A stretch of DNA of 64,000 bases from the NCBI GenBank assembly GCA_947579605.1, contig OX388319.1:17435447-17499446 (forward strand), read 5' to 3'. The stretch is from Athripsodes cinereus (lineage: Eukaryota > Arthropoda > Insecta > Trichoptera > Leptoceridae). The translations under genes and the position numbers were made by a program. Below, in pieces: positions 1 through 12,325 of this stretch (position 1 is its first letter; each line of letters starts with the position of its first letter). A model generated the notes under the pieces. The model had not been told where the DNA came from. It saw nothing but the letters and a program-made list of their open reading frames with translations, and ran no database searches.

Positions 1-687
1 TCAGTGTAGGAGCTATGTTTCTTCTATCTTGCCTAGTTACATAAGTCCATAAAGTACATACTTACACACGAATGAACTAAAATATTTATATGTTGATTAT
101 AATAGTAATAATAATAATATGAACCTATCTGGTAAATTGATTGATCGCTTCCCCAAGGAGAGTTATTGGGTGTGTTAGGGTGTTTAATACACTAGATATC
201 GTATCATATAATATGTAATATATAGTGAGCTATTGATACATTGCTTCATATCAGCAGCTATCTATTGTGTGTACTATTATATGTGTATTTGTCATCTGAT
301 CAAACTTATTCCTTATTAAGTATATCTTTAAGGTACACTGTAGAAACTTCAACTTTTTGTTTATAAGGTAGGTATATTGTTTCTAAGAATGTAATGTCAT
401 ATAGTGCTATATAAATAAGTTTTTCGTTTTAGTATACATTTCCATCTTAAATTGATTGATATTTCATGACGATAATATTTTTTATGTAGAAAAGGTTTTT
501 CTTTTTTTTTATTTATTTTCAAAACAAAAACGTTAATAACAAAAAAGCATCATGCCAAATCTCATCAGAACACTTGTCGCAGTACATCAGTGTATTTGTA
601 GTATAGAGATAGAGTTATTATATGTACACATACAATAATTCTATTTCTATACTACAATTAATACACTGATTATTAATATCGAATAGA
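1..687. other. AT-rich sequence without a recognisable gene
   Basis: Low-complexity AT-rich DNA. Frames are short and unlike any protein I know. Nothing supported here. Confidence 0.6.
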
Positions 688-720
688 GGGGGAGACCAAT
701 TCTCTGGCGGGTACTCCACT
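688..720 (-). mobile_element. Fragment of the (TAG)n-tailed SINE-like family (5' end)
   Basis: GAGACCAATTCT...GGGTACTCCACTGG matches the 5' end of the complete copy at 60197-60456 (GAGACCAATTCTTTACCGGG, TGCTCCACTGG). Only this end is present. Confidence 0.5.
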
Positions 721-753
721 GGCTTAGAATATACAACGTCACCTTATTTTGTA

Positions 754-837
754 GTGACTCGGACGGCACTCGAACCCACAACCCATCCTTTTCGCGAGGT
801 GTGCTTTGTCCAACTAAACTACTGGGTGACATGTCAC
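754..837 (-). mobile_element. tRNA-like SINE head
   Basis: On the minus strand TAGTTTAGTTGGACAAAGCA resembles an A box, and GGGTTCGAGTGCC is a good B box. GTGAC...GTCAC ends flank it. The cloverleaf is not intact and no body or tail is recognised, so I call it a tRNA-derived SINE relic and not a functional tRNA. Confidence 0.45.
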
Positions 838-3071
838 AGACTTCGATATCATCTTAAAAACTACAATGACAGCATCATGCGTAGGTATTATTCTGGTTGT
901 TGTATAAACTTTATCCAGAAAAAACAAAGTGTAGATAGGTTGATAGAAATAAAAGAATCACTGAAATCGTGATAATTACGAGTACCCTGTCGCTGGCAAA
1001 GAAAGGCTCCAAAATGAGATAAATGGAAAAGAAGAAAAAAAGTTAAGGGTGGAAAATTAATCTTAACAAGCATAACATGTTGTTAGTTTACACATTACAG
1101 TACATGATATGCACAAATTTATTATTCTTATATTTTCTCCTCATTGTCTGCACGATAACGATAATTTAAAACGTATTAACTTTTATTTAATTAAGAGATT
1201 TATAGAGCGAAGCCATTATAATAATTCATGCTGTCGGAATCTATGACCCAAATATGCGAAACTTACGAGAGAAAATACTACTATACAATGAGAAATAAAA
1301 AAATCAGCGTTTAATAGTCACAACGAATTTATTACATTTGAGAAATTCTCGAGCAATAGTTAAAGCAACGAATACGAGTTGAAAATATACTCCTGCTTTA
1401 CTGGTCTTACATGTATAATAATATTATGTACAATGTTTTTACAGATTAATGAGCAGAATCTGTAGTTAATACTGCATCCAAAAGCCGAAGATGGACAATG
1501 GACAGCCATATTAGATTTATCATCATGGTATGATTATTTGATCAGGACCCCCAACTTAATAAATTATCATCAGTAACCTACAGAATATCCATGAATCAAA
1601 ATCTGAATTAGTGGACCGGTTAAGTTAATTAAGTTAATTAAGACCGCAGACACTTTACTCAAGACTTTAAAGATAAAGGCTCAACTCATAAAACTCTGAA
1701 TGAGTGGTAGTTGTGCACTCATTATGAAAAATGTTTTCAATTTGTAATATTTCTTTGTAGTTAAATATTTGTAGTTTCTGATTTTATTAAATTTATAATA
1801 ATATGTGTAATTTTTCACTATCCAGCAACTAGGTTAAGCTGGTAGTGGTATAATTTTTCAATATAAATTATTAAAAAGAAATGTTTTAGTTTTCACTAGA
1901 CCATGTGACAATAAAGTAAGTAGTTTCACATTCAAAAGACAACAAAAAATGTTGGTCATGTGATATACGATAATATTTAAAAATATACGAATTTCTAAAT
2001 GCCTCACAAACAAACTTGCACTTAGTTGTATTGAAAATAAAATATGCATTTCACTTTACATGATAACATAATTTGCTAAAACAGATCTTTCAAATGACGT
2101 AAACCAAATTGTTTGAATAATTATTAACAATATAGCGAATGCCATTTTACCTATAGTCTATATTGGAAAATTTATAAGAAATCTTGAATTTCTAATAAAA
2201 CTCCCACTTGAATTCGTAACACATCAATTTATAGACATTTCAATGGTACATACTCTTTTTGGTAATAAAACATCTTGTAATAATACTTATTATTTTAGGA
2301 AAAAAATTATACCAATATTGAAAATAATCCGCTGTTGTTTTTTTATTTATCTGTATCCTTTTTTAACCCAGTTAAGCATTTTTCTGGCTTTGTTTATTCA
2401 GAAATATGCATTAACCCCTTGAGAATATAATTCCTTCACATAATAATTGTACTAACCTACTTATTGTTACGTATCTTTCCTTGCAATTTGTATTACAGTA
2501 TTTTACACGAGAAGATATAAATTTCAGTTTATACTGTCTGCATTTCTCACAAAAATGTGGTAACTACTGGAAACTTTATGTACCTTTAAAGAGTTAACAA
2601 ATCTTGCTTTCGATCTTTCCAACTATAACACACCTAGATGTATTTTTAATCGATCTGACTTTCTAACTATCTATTAGTTATTTCTCTTGATAGGTTTATC
2701 CTTAAAAAACAGTCGGGGCAATTATAAAGCCAGATTTAAAGGTGTATATATGTATAAGTATATGTGAATTACTTAACACCAATTTATGTATTTGTATGTT
2801 TATATACCTATGTATTTATATTGTAAATGGCTATATGAGCCGTAAATTGAATAATAAATAAATATATGAGTCAAAAGGTAGCTGTATAAAAATTACATTT
2901 CTTTCTAATGATTTTGACACGTAGAGAAACTAAATGATAACAGAAAACAGTATAATATTATCGTGGATGTAAATTGAATGAACACGAGAAATCATCTATT
3001 ATAAAAAACGAATTAAGAATATAATGTAAGGTATTTAAATATAAACCGGAAAACAATTAATCAATATATTA
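838..3071. other. No gene seen
   Basis: AT-rich, with scattered short frames only. No coding signal, RNA gene or recognisable repeat was identified. Confidence 0.55.
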
Positions 3072-3242
3072 TTTTGAGTATTCCACAATGCACTTCCGTT
3101 ACTTGATTATTTAAATCGCGATGGATTTCGGTAAACTTTTACTATTGCGATACAATACCTACTCGTCAATGGTAAAGGTTTACCGAAATCGATCGCGATT
3201 TAAATAACCAAGTAACAGAAATGCATTGTAAAATGCTCAAAA
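3072..3242. mobile_element. Foldback (MITE-like) element with about 75-bp arms
   Basis: The arm 3072-3146 and the reverse complement of 3168-3242 match along their length with few differences. Shared cores are GTTACTTG-TTATTTAAATCGCGAT and TTTCGGTAAAC. A 21-bp spacer separates the arms. No protein is encoded, so it is a non-autonomous hairpin element. Target duplications were not resolved. Confidence 0.75.
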
Positions 3243-4934
3243 CATTCAAAATGTCTCGAAACTGTTACATAGTTAATCCTTTTAAAATAAATGATATTCA
3301 ATATATTACCTAAAAGATTGTTTTCACATTAACCCGAGGAGGTTAATACAAATATACATACATAAACAAGTAGGTAGACATGTTTGTTATAATATGACAA
3401 ACAAAATTATTTGTTTTTCTGAAAACAAATCTAGGCATACATTCACCTATTTTTTCAGCTCATAGTATGTAATATCGACTTTTCCCATATAATTTTCCCA
3501 TTTTGTTGTCAATGACAACCTTCCCATCTCCCCACACCTTGTCTCCTGTAAGCAACGCGCTGGAAAAAACGTCTGTTTCAGGCCAAGTGATGTGCAGCCA
3601 TGCAAAAATAATATTTGCTACATTTCATGGAAAAATATTTATAAAATATGTCTATTTTGTAAACACATCAATCATCATATAATAATTTATCTATCTCTTT
3701 CCGAAGACCTAAGAGGTAGCGGTAATTGTTATATAAAAGGGAAGAGCACAAAGGAAAAATATTTGATAATAATACACTCAGATCAGTAAAAACAGTTTAG
3801 TAACACTTTCCGTTCAAAATTTACATGAAAGTCAATGGAGTAAAAATTACAAATTCATATCTTCCAATTACATAGAAGTTTTTCTGATTTTATTTTGAAA
3901 TATAAGTATAGGTTGTCTTCTCCGAAATGTCATGATAAATAAATCAATGGGCTTTCATGTGGCCGTTTTTATACTCAAAACTTTTGACAAAAATATTAAA
4001 GTTTTTCTTTTTCTTGCATCTCAGAAATATAGTATCAGAAACCCCACGTTTTTCTTCAATGAATCTTGAAGAAAAACTTATCTATCCACACATGAAAGTG
4101 GACACTTTATGGAGAAGACATGTTTTCTCTGGGATCGCATTGGCCGAAGTCTGTAATGGTCCCAGTAGAGTATGGTCTTATTTAAATAATAATAATGTGA
4201 TATACCCAATTAAAAAAAATATTTATTGGTCATTTTAATATCTGTAATCAGAAAATATTTATATACCTATAGATATTTCAGCATTTAGATATTTTCAACT
4301 GATACTGCAAGTTTCCTAGTGAGCTTATGAAACACCTGAAAAATTTCAATGTAGTACAGAATTTTTTACAATAAAATAGAATTCTTTGAATTTTCAAGTA
4401 GAGATGTTTTTTAAAACGTCTCTTTTTGCCATCTTGTCTCACAATTGTTACCCTTTGAGAAAAGGTAAGCAGGTATAATATGTATTTTTTATTCTAACTT
4501 TATTTAAAAACATTTTCTGTATCATTTCCTCTAACGAAGGGGAAGATATCATCCAGGAATTCCCATAGGAAGCTCTTTGTTTCGCAATATGGACGAAAAT
4601 ATTCCTTTCTATTAAATAATAATAGATATATTATACACAAATACAGGTAGGTATATTCTAAGATTTTTAGAAAAAAATATACACACTTTTTCCATGTGGA
4701 TATGCCAATACCTACTTTCACTCACAAATGCATGGAATAAAAAAATGTTACAGAAAAACTCTTATTTTATATGAGTACGCTAAATGAAATGTACCTATTT
4801 TGATATAAGGAGTGCTTCGTTACAAAATCTGATGAATCTTATCGGGCTGGTGCGACTAAAAGGTTTTTGGTAACACAAAAACAATATTTTGTTCGCAATA
4901 AAATTACCAATCTTCGTCTACTCTTTAAATAATT
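3243..4934. other. No gene seen
   Basis: AT-rich DNA with frames up to 93 codons that show no family resemblance. I see no supported feature. Confidence 0.5.
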
Positions 4935-5130
4935 GTATTTTTATGACATGTTTATCTGAAAGTTGCTGGAATATGTCTCTCACTCTTTTCTGTAATTTTT
5001 CGAATGTGCTGTAAAAGCCAAATATTTGTTAAAAATCAAACGACAGCTCTGTCTTATTGTTTACTACATGGAATGGACAATCTTATTTGTTTATTACATA
5101 CAGCTAGTCCGCTGGCTATCCCACTTGTAA
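4935..5130 (+). mobile_element. Diverged copy of the (TAG)n-tailed SINE-like family
   Basis: It keeps the family's order of landmarks: TCTCACTCTTTTCTGTAA, a decayed TGCTGTAAAAGCC, then TTATTACATACAGCTAGTCC and GCTGGCTATCCCACTTGT. It is strongly mutated, hence old. Confidence 0.55.
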
Positions 5131-5845
5131 TAAATATATTATTATAGATATAAGTATCTAACTTTTATACACTTATGACATTTCCCAGAAACCAACGATC
5201 TGGCAGCATGTAAATAATATAAAATGAGAAATTCTCAGTAAAAAATATACCTTTCTCATCACTATTGAATCATAGTTGTCAATAGTTTTATTTAATAGTT
5301 GTCTTTTACAGGATATATTGCTGTACTAACCCAGTTATATTTATTTATTCAAAATATTAACGAAATAAATTTAAACGTGGACAAAACCAAAAGCTACCAA
5401 AATGATTCACTTATAACGTTTCCATACGAACCATTTGGAGGAGTTGTAAGCTATATATAGGTATACCTCATATATTATTAAAGTTTATAGCTGGGAAACC
5501 CTTATAAAGTCCCACTTTAATCTAGCAATGCTTTATGATCATTCCAATAATAGCAGTATGTAGGAGAAGTAGATACCCAAAGCTTGCTACAATATTTTTC
5601 ACATTTATCTTAATTTATCCCACATATGTGAAAATAGTTAGGGAACACCTCGCTCGCCTCGGTCCGTTCACTCAAACCACTACCGTAATGTAGTACTGAA
5701 CTAAACCGTTTCGTTTCTCACCTGGCATTCCCCAAGTTTTTTTTTCTAATTCTATTTTGTAAAAAAAACTATTCTGAATCTTAGACATGCCCTAGTGATA
5801 CCAATTATATTATTCAATGTAAAAATGCATATTTATTAATTTATT

Positions 5846-6084
5846 TTAGAAGAGAGCATGACAACCTGAAAAAAGTAATTATGACTGGGGTTGTAGAAGG
5901 GAGGAGGGGAAGGGGCAGAGTGCCAATAAGATGGAGCGACCAAATTAAGGAGGCCACACAGAGCTCACTTCACGGAGCCTTACACATGGCGGAGGATCGC
6001 TCAACATGGAGACAGATGGTCTACAGAACGAGACATGATGGTCACGATCCTCAGGATTGAGGGACCGACAGAGATGATGATGAT
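5846..6084 (+). mobile_element. LINE 3' tail (reverse transcriptase C-terminus) with (GAT)n end
   Basis: An open frame includes TGVVEGRRGRGRVPIRWSDQ and ends HDGHDPQD-stop at 6060, followed by GATGATGATGA. The GRRGRGRP-x-RW-x-D motif with a downstream D-R-x-x-WR is typical of the extreme C-terminus of non-LTR reverse transcriptases. Only the 3' end is present, as expected from 5'-truncated target-primed insertion. Confidence 0.75.
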
Positions 6085-6767
6085 TTATTTATTCAAATAT
6101 ATACGGCAATAAACCTTTTACATGTTTATATAATATTAAAACATATATAGACATAACAGTGCATAAAATGATTTATGGTGTCGAAGACAAACAAACAGTA
6201 ACCAAACAAAAAACAAACAGCAACCAGAGAATAATTATAAGTACAATATGAATTATAATAAACAAATAGTAAAAAACAACATAATTTTATAATCAACATT
6301 ATTATATAGGGATAACAACAATATTTCTAACAAATGTCAAAATTATAATTTTCAGTGCATGTTTAATATAGTGAAGGTGCAATAAAACAAGCTTTTATAA
6401 TTAATCAAGTTTAACTTAAGACATTTCTAGTCGATTAAATGTCAGGGTGATAGCTTAGATACTTTTTTCAGTAACACATGGGTTATGACAACTCTCTTGT
6501 CTATCTCTCTATTGGTTTGTGAGTATACGGTTTTGTGCACTTAATGATCTTAAAACAAAAATTTTAAATTTCCTACACAAAAGTTCTATTGTACAATAAC
6601 TAAGATAAGCATGAAATAGTCAATGATTTATTTATTAATAAGTAAACTTTTTATATGTAAAGGACAAAGTTTAATCTATCCACTGACGAGTCTTGGTAGA
6701 AGTTAAGTTAATGTTAAGTTAATGTATGTATAATAATTTCTCTGGTGGTGATATTATTTATTATCCC

Positions 6768-7020
6768 GTGGAGCACCCGGTAAAGAATTGGTGTCCCACT
6801 CTTCTCCGTAAGTTTTCGAGTGTCCTGTAAAAGGCAGGTGTTCGAAAAAATTAAGACATTTTACATCTTAAATTCAGCGATGAGGTTTGCCACCCATCCT
6901 GAATGTCCTCATTGTATATTGGCACGCAGAAGACAGTTTGCATGTTTCTTACATGCAGCTGGTCTGCTGGCTACCCCCACTTGTGGGATATGCCGTGATG
7001 GTATAGTAGTAGTAGTAGTA
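6768..7020 (+). mobile_element. Near-complete (TAG)n-tailed SINE-like element
   Basis: It runs from GTGGAGCACCCGGTAAAGAA, through CGAGTGTCCTGTAAAAGGCA and CCCACTTGTGGGATATGCCG, to a (TAG)n tail. It aligns end to end with the copies at 32483-32722 and, inverted, 60197-60456. A possible 11-bp target duplication (TATTATTTATT) sits at 6752 and 7019, but it is low complexity. Confidence 0.75.
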
Positions 7021-7130
7021 TTATTTATTTGCGAGCCGAATCTTGAAAAATTCCGCTCTCCTCATCAGGCAAACTTTAAATTTGCCTGACGATGAGAGCG
7101 GAAGCTTACAAAAGCCAGCTCACAAATAAA
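7021..7130. mobile_element. Hairpin MITE, copy 1
   Basis: A near-palindrome: GCGAGCCG, CTTGAAAAA, TTCCGCTCTC and CATCAGGCAAA on the left arm are mirrored on the right by TTTGCCTGA, GAGAGCGGAAGCTT and AGCTCACAAATAAA. Related copies lie at 31139-31240 and, partially, 41225-41305 and 35533-35575. It abuts the preceding SINE copy. Confidence 0.75.
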
Positions 7131-9177
7131 AAGAATCAACAGTGGAATTACTAAACATTTTGTTTCATTTTAATTTCTTACGTTAATAACAGTTTAACTG
7201 TGAAACACAAAGAAACTTATATCGTATAAAAAAAACATTGCATTTGAAATAATTACAGACTCAACTTACATGTAGGTACTTGAACTAACTTATATATTAA
7301 TATGAACAATTTTCTTTTATTTCCTCTACCAAAAAAATAATACCAACTTTTTACACCGCAAAATTCGCCATCCCTTTCACTCTCACACGGATTCAATTAT
7401 CACAGAAAATCGACTGTTGCTCCCATGTGAACTATCGTAAGCCACGAAAATCAAAACTTATATATTTTTGTTTGCCCCTATTTTTGGATGCGTTAAATCA
7501 TATTTATGTATAAGTATATGCAAAGCATCAGCTTTACCTTTCACATTAAGAAATTCCATATAAGATTGATTTTGGTTTTTATTTATTTTTTCCTTGGAAG
7601 ATATAAACATCATAGGTATTCATATATAGTTGTTTTAGATAACTATGTCAATATAAAATTTAATATATAATATTAAAACACTTTTAATTTTCACATATTA
7701 TGATTTGATATTTAGTCAATTAAAATTACTAAATACTTATTGCCAACCGCTTTTGCCTTGCGTCATCTTCAGGACAAGAGGTACATAAAACTTAAGAATA
7801 GAAAAAACTAACCTTCATTATATAGTCTAAGATTGTGAGAATCTAGTAGTTATATTTAGAAAACCTCGTAGGTGTATTTGAAAGTTCATAAGAAAAATTA
7901 TATTTCTCAATATAAAATTAACACGAAATTTAGACACACGGTTTCACAAATCTCATTACATGTTCTAATCAAATCCAATATGGGGAACATCCAAATACAT
8001 AATGTTTTATTTTCTAAGCCTTACATAATAATTTATTTTGTTAATATTACACATGTAATTTTATAAATTGGTTATTTGTAAAAATAACTTTGCAAGAATA
8101 ATGTCGTTTTGTCACAATCTGTACTTCCAATTAATTTAAAATGATCAAATATAAGTTTGAGGCACAAGTCAATGAAAAATATCCATCTAAACCATCACGA
8201 GTTATCCCATTAGTGAGGTAGACAGTTGACTTATTGCATGTAATAAATATGCCAAATGTTTATTCTGTATCATTTTAAATTAATATAATCAGAATAGGTG
8301 GCATATCTCTTGGCTGAATTCAAAATGTTTAATGTCTCAATTGTGATGTTTTGCGAATACCTCCCTTTTATAGAACTCTCAATTTTTTTTTTGTAAAAAT
8401 GTTGACATATTAACCTTTAATACAAATCCATTGAAATAAGATGCAAAAATCGAAAATTTGACGTTACGACAATTTTCTTTGAAGCATTGAAAATATGAGG
8501 GATCATTGTATTACCATCTGATCCAAAGCAAAAAAATGTTAGGAATACGCCCAAGTTCGATTTATTTTTGATCAATCATCCCTGTTGTTTTATTTAACGC
8601 GTTCGACGTCAGATTTAGCGGCTAATGGCTTTGTCAGCTAGAGAACATCTCTCTGTTTTTTTTTAAACCCTAATGAAAATAAATTATACTTTTGTACTAG
8701 CGCTAGTAGCCGATGACGCTTATAATCAATTCCAAAAATGAAAAATACTTCATTATCATATTAAATGGACTCGCTATTTCATCTTCCAATAAACATAAAA
8801 ATTTTACATAAATAATTACGAATTAGTAGGCAGAGAGGATACATCACATTCATGCAGTTTTTTGTACTCAGCACGTGTCTGTCTTACTAGATAATATTAT
8901 GCTTTTCACCTTTAAAAGTTTGTTTTTCGTACATGGACATAATTATATAGCTCAAATTCCCATGTTTTTAAACAGAATGTCATGGATCAAAATCTACTGC
9001 CTTTCTCTGCAACTCTTGTTAAATAATTTATCAGGAAGCTTATAGGATATTTTAAAACAATAATACCTCATATTTTGAGCATATTTATCTCAAATGTTAG
9101 ATCTTTTTCTACTACATTCCTTATATCTTTAGCGTTGGCATTTCATAGCGTTGGTACACAAGAATAAGAATTCCACA
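7131..9177. other. No gene; contains one decayed SINE and one hammerhead-like relic
   Basis: A minus-oriented decayed copy of the (TAG)n-tailed family lies at about 8200-8380 (CCCATTAGTGAGGTAGAC, TGCATGTAATAAATATGCC, ACCTCCCTTTTATAGAAC). Minus-strand CCTGAAGATGACGCAAGGC at about 7753-7776 is discussed with the hammerhead-like motifs. The rest is AT-rich and unassigned. Confidence 0.5.
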
Positions 9178-9366
9178 GTTGGATAAATTAAAACAAGCGT
9201 TTCGTTCTTCTATAGATTAAACAAGGTAAAAGAGACGTCTTTCGACTACTTAGGTTGCTATAGATCTATCTATATAAAATGATAATGACCTAAGAAGTGG
9301 AAAGACGTGTCTTTCGCCTTGTTTTAATCTACCGTAAAAAGAAACGCTCGTTTCAATTTATCCAAC
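9178..9366. mobile_element. Foldback (MITE-like) element, 189 bp
   Basis: Terminal GTTGGATAAATT at 9178 is the exact reverse complement of AATTTATCCAAC ending at 9366. Arms of about 85-90 bp share GCGTTTC, TAGATTAAA-CAAGG, AGACGTCTTTC and ACTTAGGT. The short centre is TATA-rich. No coding capacity. Confidence 0.8.
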
Positions 9367-10587
9367 CAACATCGTTATTACAAAAACCAGTGTTTTGTGA
9401 AAGAAATTACTTCGTGTTACAATATGTGTATCCCTATACAATTTGCGACAAAAAAAAACATTATTTGTATTCAAATAGATTATTCCAAACCCTATAATTT
9501 AGTAACAAACCTATCAATCATTTATTTTATTTTGACTATTATATTGTGTGTTTGTTTGATTTCTGGAAATATTTTTATTATAAGACAGAAAGCTAATAAT
9601 AAAATAAAGCCTGAAAAAGAAATTTTACATTTAGAGACCTTTTAGTTCAAAATATTCAAATCCAGTTTTATTTCATGTAATTTCTCTATTTATTATCCCA
9701 CAAGTGAGGTAGCCTACAAACTAGCTGCATTCAAAAACACTGAATGTATAATATGTTATAATAATTAACTTGGGTTAAAAAATTGTTCACCAGATGTCAT
9801 GACTTCTTTACTGTGAAATGGCGCCATTGCTGATAGAAAGACAAATCAGTGACAAGTCACTGACGCAAGTCAAAGATCGATCGCTATAAAACTCGTGGAG
9901 GACGAAGTTAGTTCTCGGCGAGTTCCAACCGAAAAGAGGTGAGGCGTTTAAAGGTCTCAGGCTGGATGTTCGAAAGATATAAGGAAATCAAAGGAACGGA
10001 ATAAATGCCACAAGTCCAGAGAGTGGAAGAATTACAATGGAAGTCTAGGTGTGTCCAAAGATGGATCCAAAATAGCAGAAAAAGAAGAAAAACTCTGAAC
10101 TGGAAATAAATACTTTACATTTTTCGTTATATTATAAAAACAAATATAATATAAATCAACATTATACATATAGTCAATATAAGTATTTTATATTTATATA
10201 AATATTTAGAATTTAGAATGAAGAAGAACGAAAGAAGAAAAAATTTAGAACGCCCATTTAGATTTTTAGATTCTGATTAGAAAAATAAACACCCACTTGC
10301 TTAAGTCAATAATAGGAAGTACTCCTACCTATATGTAATCATGAAAGGCTCGCCTTACTTAATAGAAAAATTGGAAATATACATCGATCATTTAGGTTAA
10401 CATACTGATGTATAATATCAGTGTATGAAAATATTAACTGAAGAGAATTTAAAAATCGTATCTAGTATAAGAGGCGTCTTCATTACGATAATGTTATTAT
10501 ATTTGTGATGTAGATACCTATACTATCTTTGTTTTATTTGAAGTATATTTTTTGGAATAAAGAAGGTACCTTGTTTTAAAATTATTT
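9367..10587. other. No gene seen
   Basis: A short fragment of the (TAG)n-tailed family (CCCACAAGTGAGGTAGCC) lies at about 9697. A purine-rich stretch at 9890-10110 could be another worn LINE end, but I could not read a frame through it. Confidence 0.45.
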
Positions 10588-10754
10588 ATTTAATAGGCAA
10601 CGGCGTGAAGTAGTGAGACAAGACATGAGGAGCTGTGATTTTTCTCATGAGGATGCGTTCGACAGAACCAAGTGGTGTAACCAAACAAGAAAGGCAGACC
10701 CCACCACCATGTGGGATTAATAATTGCCCAAGGAGAAGAAGATTTAATAGGCAA
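10588..10754 (+). mobile_element. Short LINE 3' fragment flanked by 13-bp target-site duplications
   Basis: ATTTAATAGGCAA at 10588-10600 is repeated at 10742-10754. The body encodes a C-terminus reading VVRQDMRSCDFSHEDAFDRT and then KADPTTMWD-stop, followed by a GAAGAAG tail. A K-A-D-P terminus after a D-R box is typical of one non-LTR element group; only about 140 bp were inserted. Confidence 0.75.
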
Positions 10755-12070
10755 TGGAGAGGTTGAAGGAGTTGGACATTAATTATATCTTAGTACCAAA
10801 ACCCCCACCTAACATCCCTTATAGTTTTATGTGTGTATTATTGTATCTTTGTACCTACTACTAATCTCTTAGTTTCAGTTTTATTCTCAACCCTGATGAT
10901 GCAAATTCGTTGGTGAAAGTGCAAGGCTTCTTTGTGGTATACGTTTTATACACGTTTGCGAAACATAAAACAGTTTTAATATTAAATTCATAAATTATTT
11001 AAAATTTTATTTTATAGTGTCAACTCTGAGACGTTAAAGTCAACTATTATTGTTTTTAATTTATTCATTCTTTGGTTTCAATTGACATTATACAAAAATG
11101 TATGTAATATGTGTATAAACTTAGTTAACGTTCATAGTAGGTAACGCATTTTACCAGATTTGTTACACCTGCGTGAGTGAAGATAAACAATTTCGCTCAA
11201 CTGCACAACCAACAGACTGTGCAAACTCCTTTTAGTAGGATACAGGAATCTCTCTTGTTCATAAATATGACCATTTATTTTTAAGATACTAATTTAGATC
11301 TTAATCAAGACTTAAACTCTAAAAATGGGTCAAAAGTGTTGGCAAAATTGAATTCATTACCTCAAAAATATTCAAGACATAGAAATTATGAAACATATTA
11401 TGTGATATCTGCCTCATTAGAGAACTAACATTTTATTAATCTGGAATAATATCTAAAACCCGGGACCTCGTGGCTCAAAGGCAAGAGCGTAACCTTCGCA
11501 ACACGCCGCGCCGGTCGCTATCCTTGTGTACTTCAAAAGAAGTTTTTTTTTCCTTTTATTAGAGACAGTTTATAGCATTATCATTATCAAACAGTTCGTA
11601 CATTCATCTTGGTAACGAGCACATTATAGGAAAGAAAAAACTTCTTAATATCAAACTTCATAATGGAAAACTTTTCGTTTTAAAGTGGAAGAACTCGCGA
11701 GAGATATTTAGTGTAGTTGAAACATTTTTATCGTGTATTTTTATTACATTCACAAAAAAATAGGGATTATTATAACTACATACATACATACATATCAAAC
11801 CTACTCGTACTTATATCGTTGAAATATTCTGAAATTTCAACCAAAATAACAGCTGTTTGCAAAACTTTCTATTTGAAATTATTTTGTATACTCTTTGATA
11901 TATCAATTTAGAAATTTTTGAATAATTGTGTTTTTATTTATTGAATTCTTCACTGTGCATTAGGTAAACCTAGTTATAACCTCTGAATGACGTATGGTGT
12001 GTGAATAAATAATTAAGAAGAAGGTACACAATTAATACTATGCTTGATAATATCATGAGATAATATCAAG
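10755..12070 (-). other. No gene; SINE fragment at 11458-11518
   Basis: 11458-11518 (minus) matches the tRNA head of the SINE at 26189 (CCGGGACCTCGTGGCTCAAA, CAAGAGCG). Plus-strand CCTGATGATGCAAATTCGTT at 10891 vaguely resembles a hammerhead core but lacks proper stems. Otherwise unassigned AT-rich DNA. Confidence 0.5.
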
Positions 12071-12316
12071 AGAATCGGCCAACAACGAGCTAACTGGATT
12101 GGCCACAACATCAGGCACCCAGGAATACTCATCGCCATCGCGGAGGGTAAGACCGAGGGGACAAATGGCAGAGGCCGACCAAGAGACGCGTATATGGACC
12201 AACTGAAGAGGGACGTGAACTGTGGCTCATACGTAGAGCTGAAAAGACTGGCTGAGAATAGAGACGAATGGAGAAGAAAAACCAAACTCGTTGCAGACCA
12301 ATCCAATGGATTGTAA
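12071..12316 (+). mobile_element. LINE 3' tail (reverse transcriptase C-terminus)
   Basis: An open frame of 81 codons reads RANWIGHNIRHPGI, then GRGRPRDAYMDQLKRDV and RLAENRDEWRRKT, ending SNGL-stop. The W-x-GH, GRGRPR and D-R-x-EWRR series is diagnostic for the C-terminus of non-LTR reverse transcriptases. It is directly followed by the 315-bp satellite array, so the two may be parts of one insertion. Confidence 0.8.
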
Positions 12317-12325
12317 CTTATTATA

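Noticed and set aside
10888..10925. Third hammerhead-like motif on the plus strand
   Set aside because: CTGATGA and GAAA are at suitable spacing, but stem II has only about three pairs and no stem I or III partner is found.
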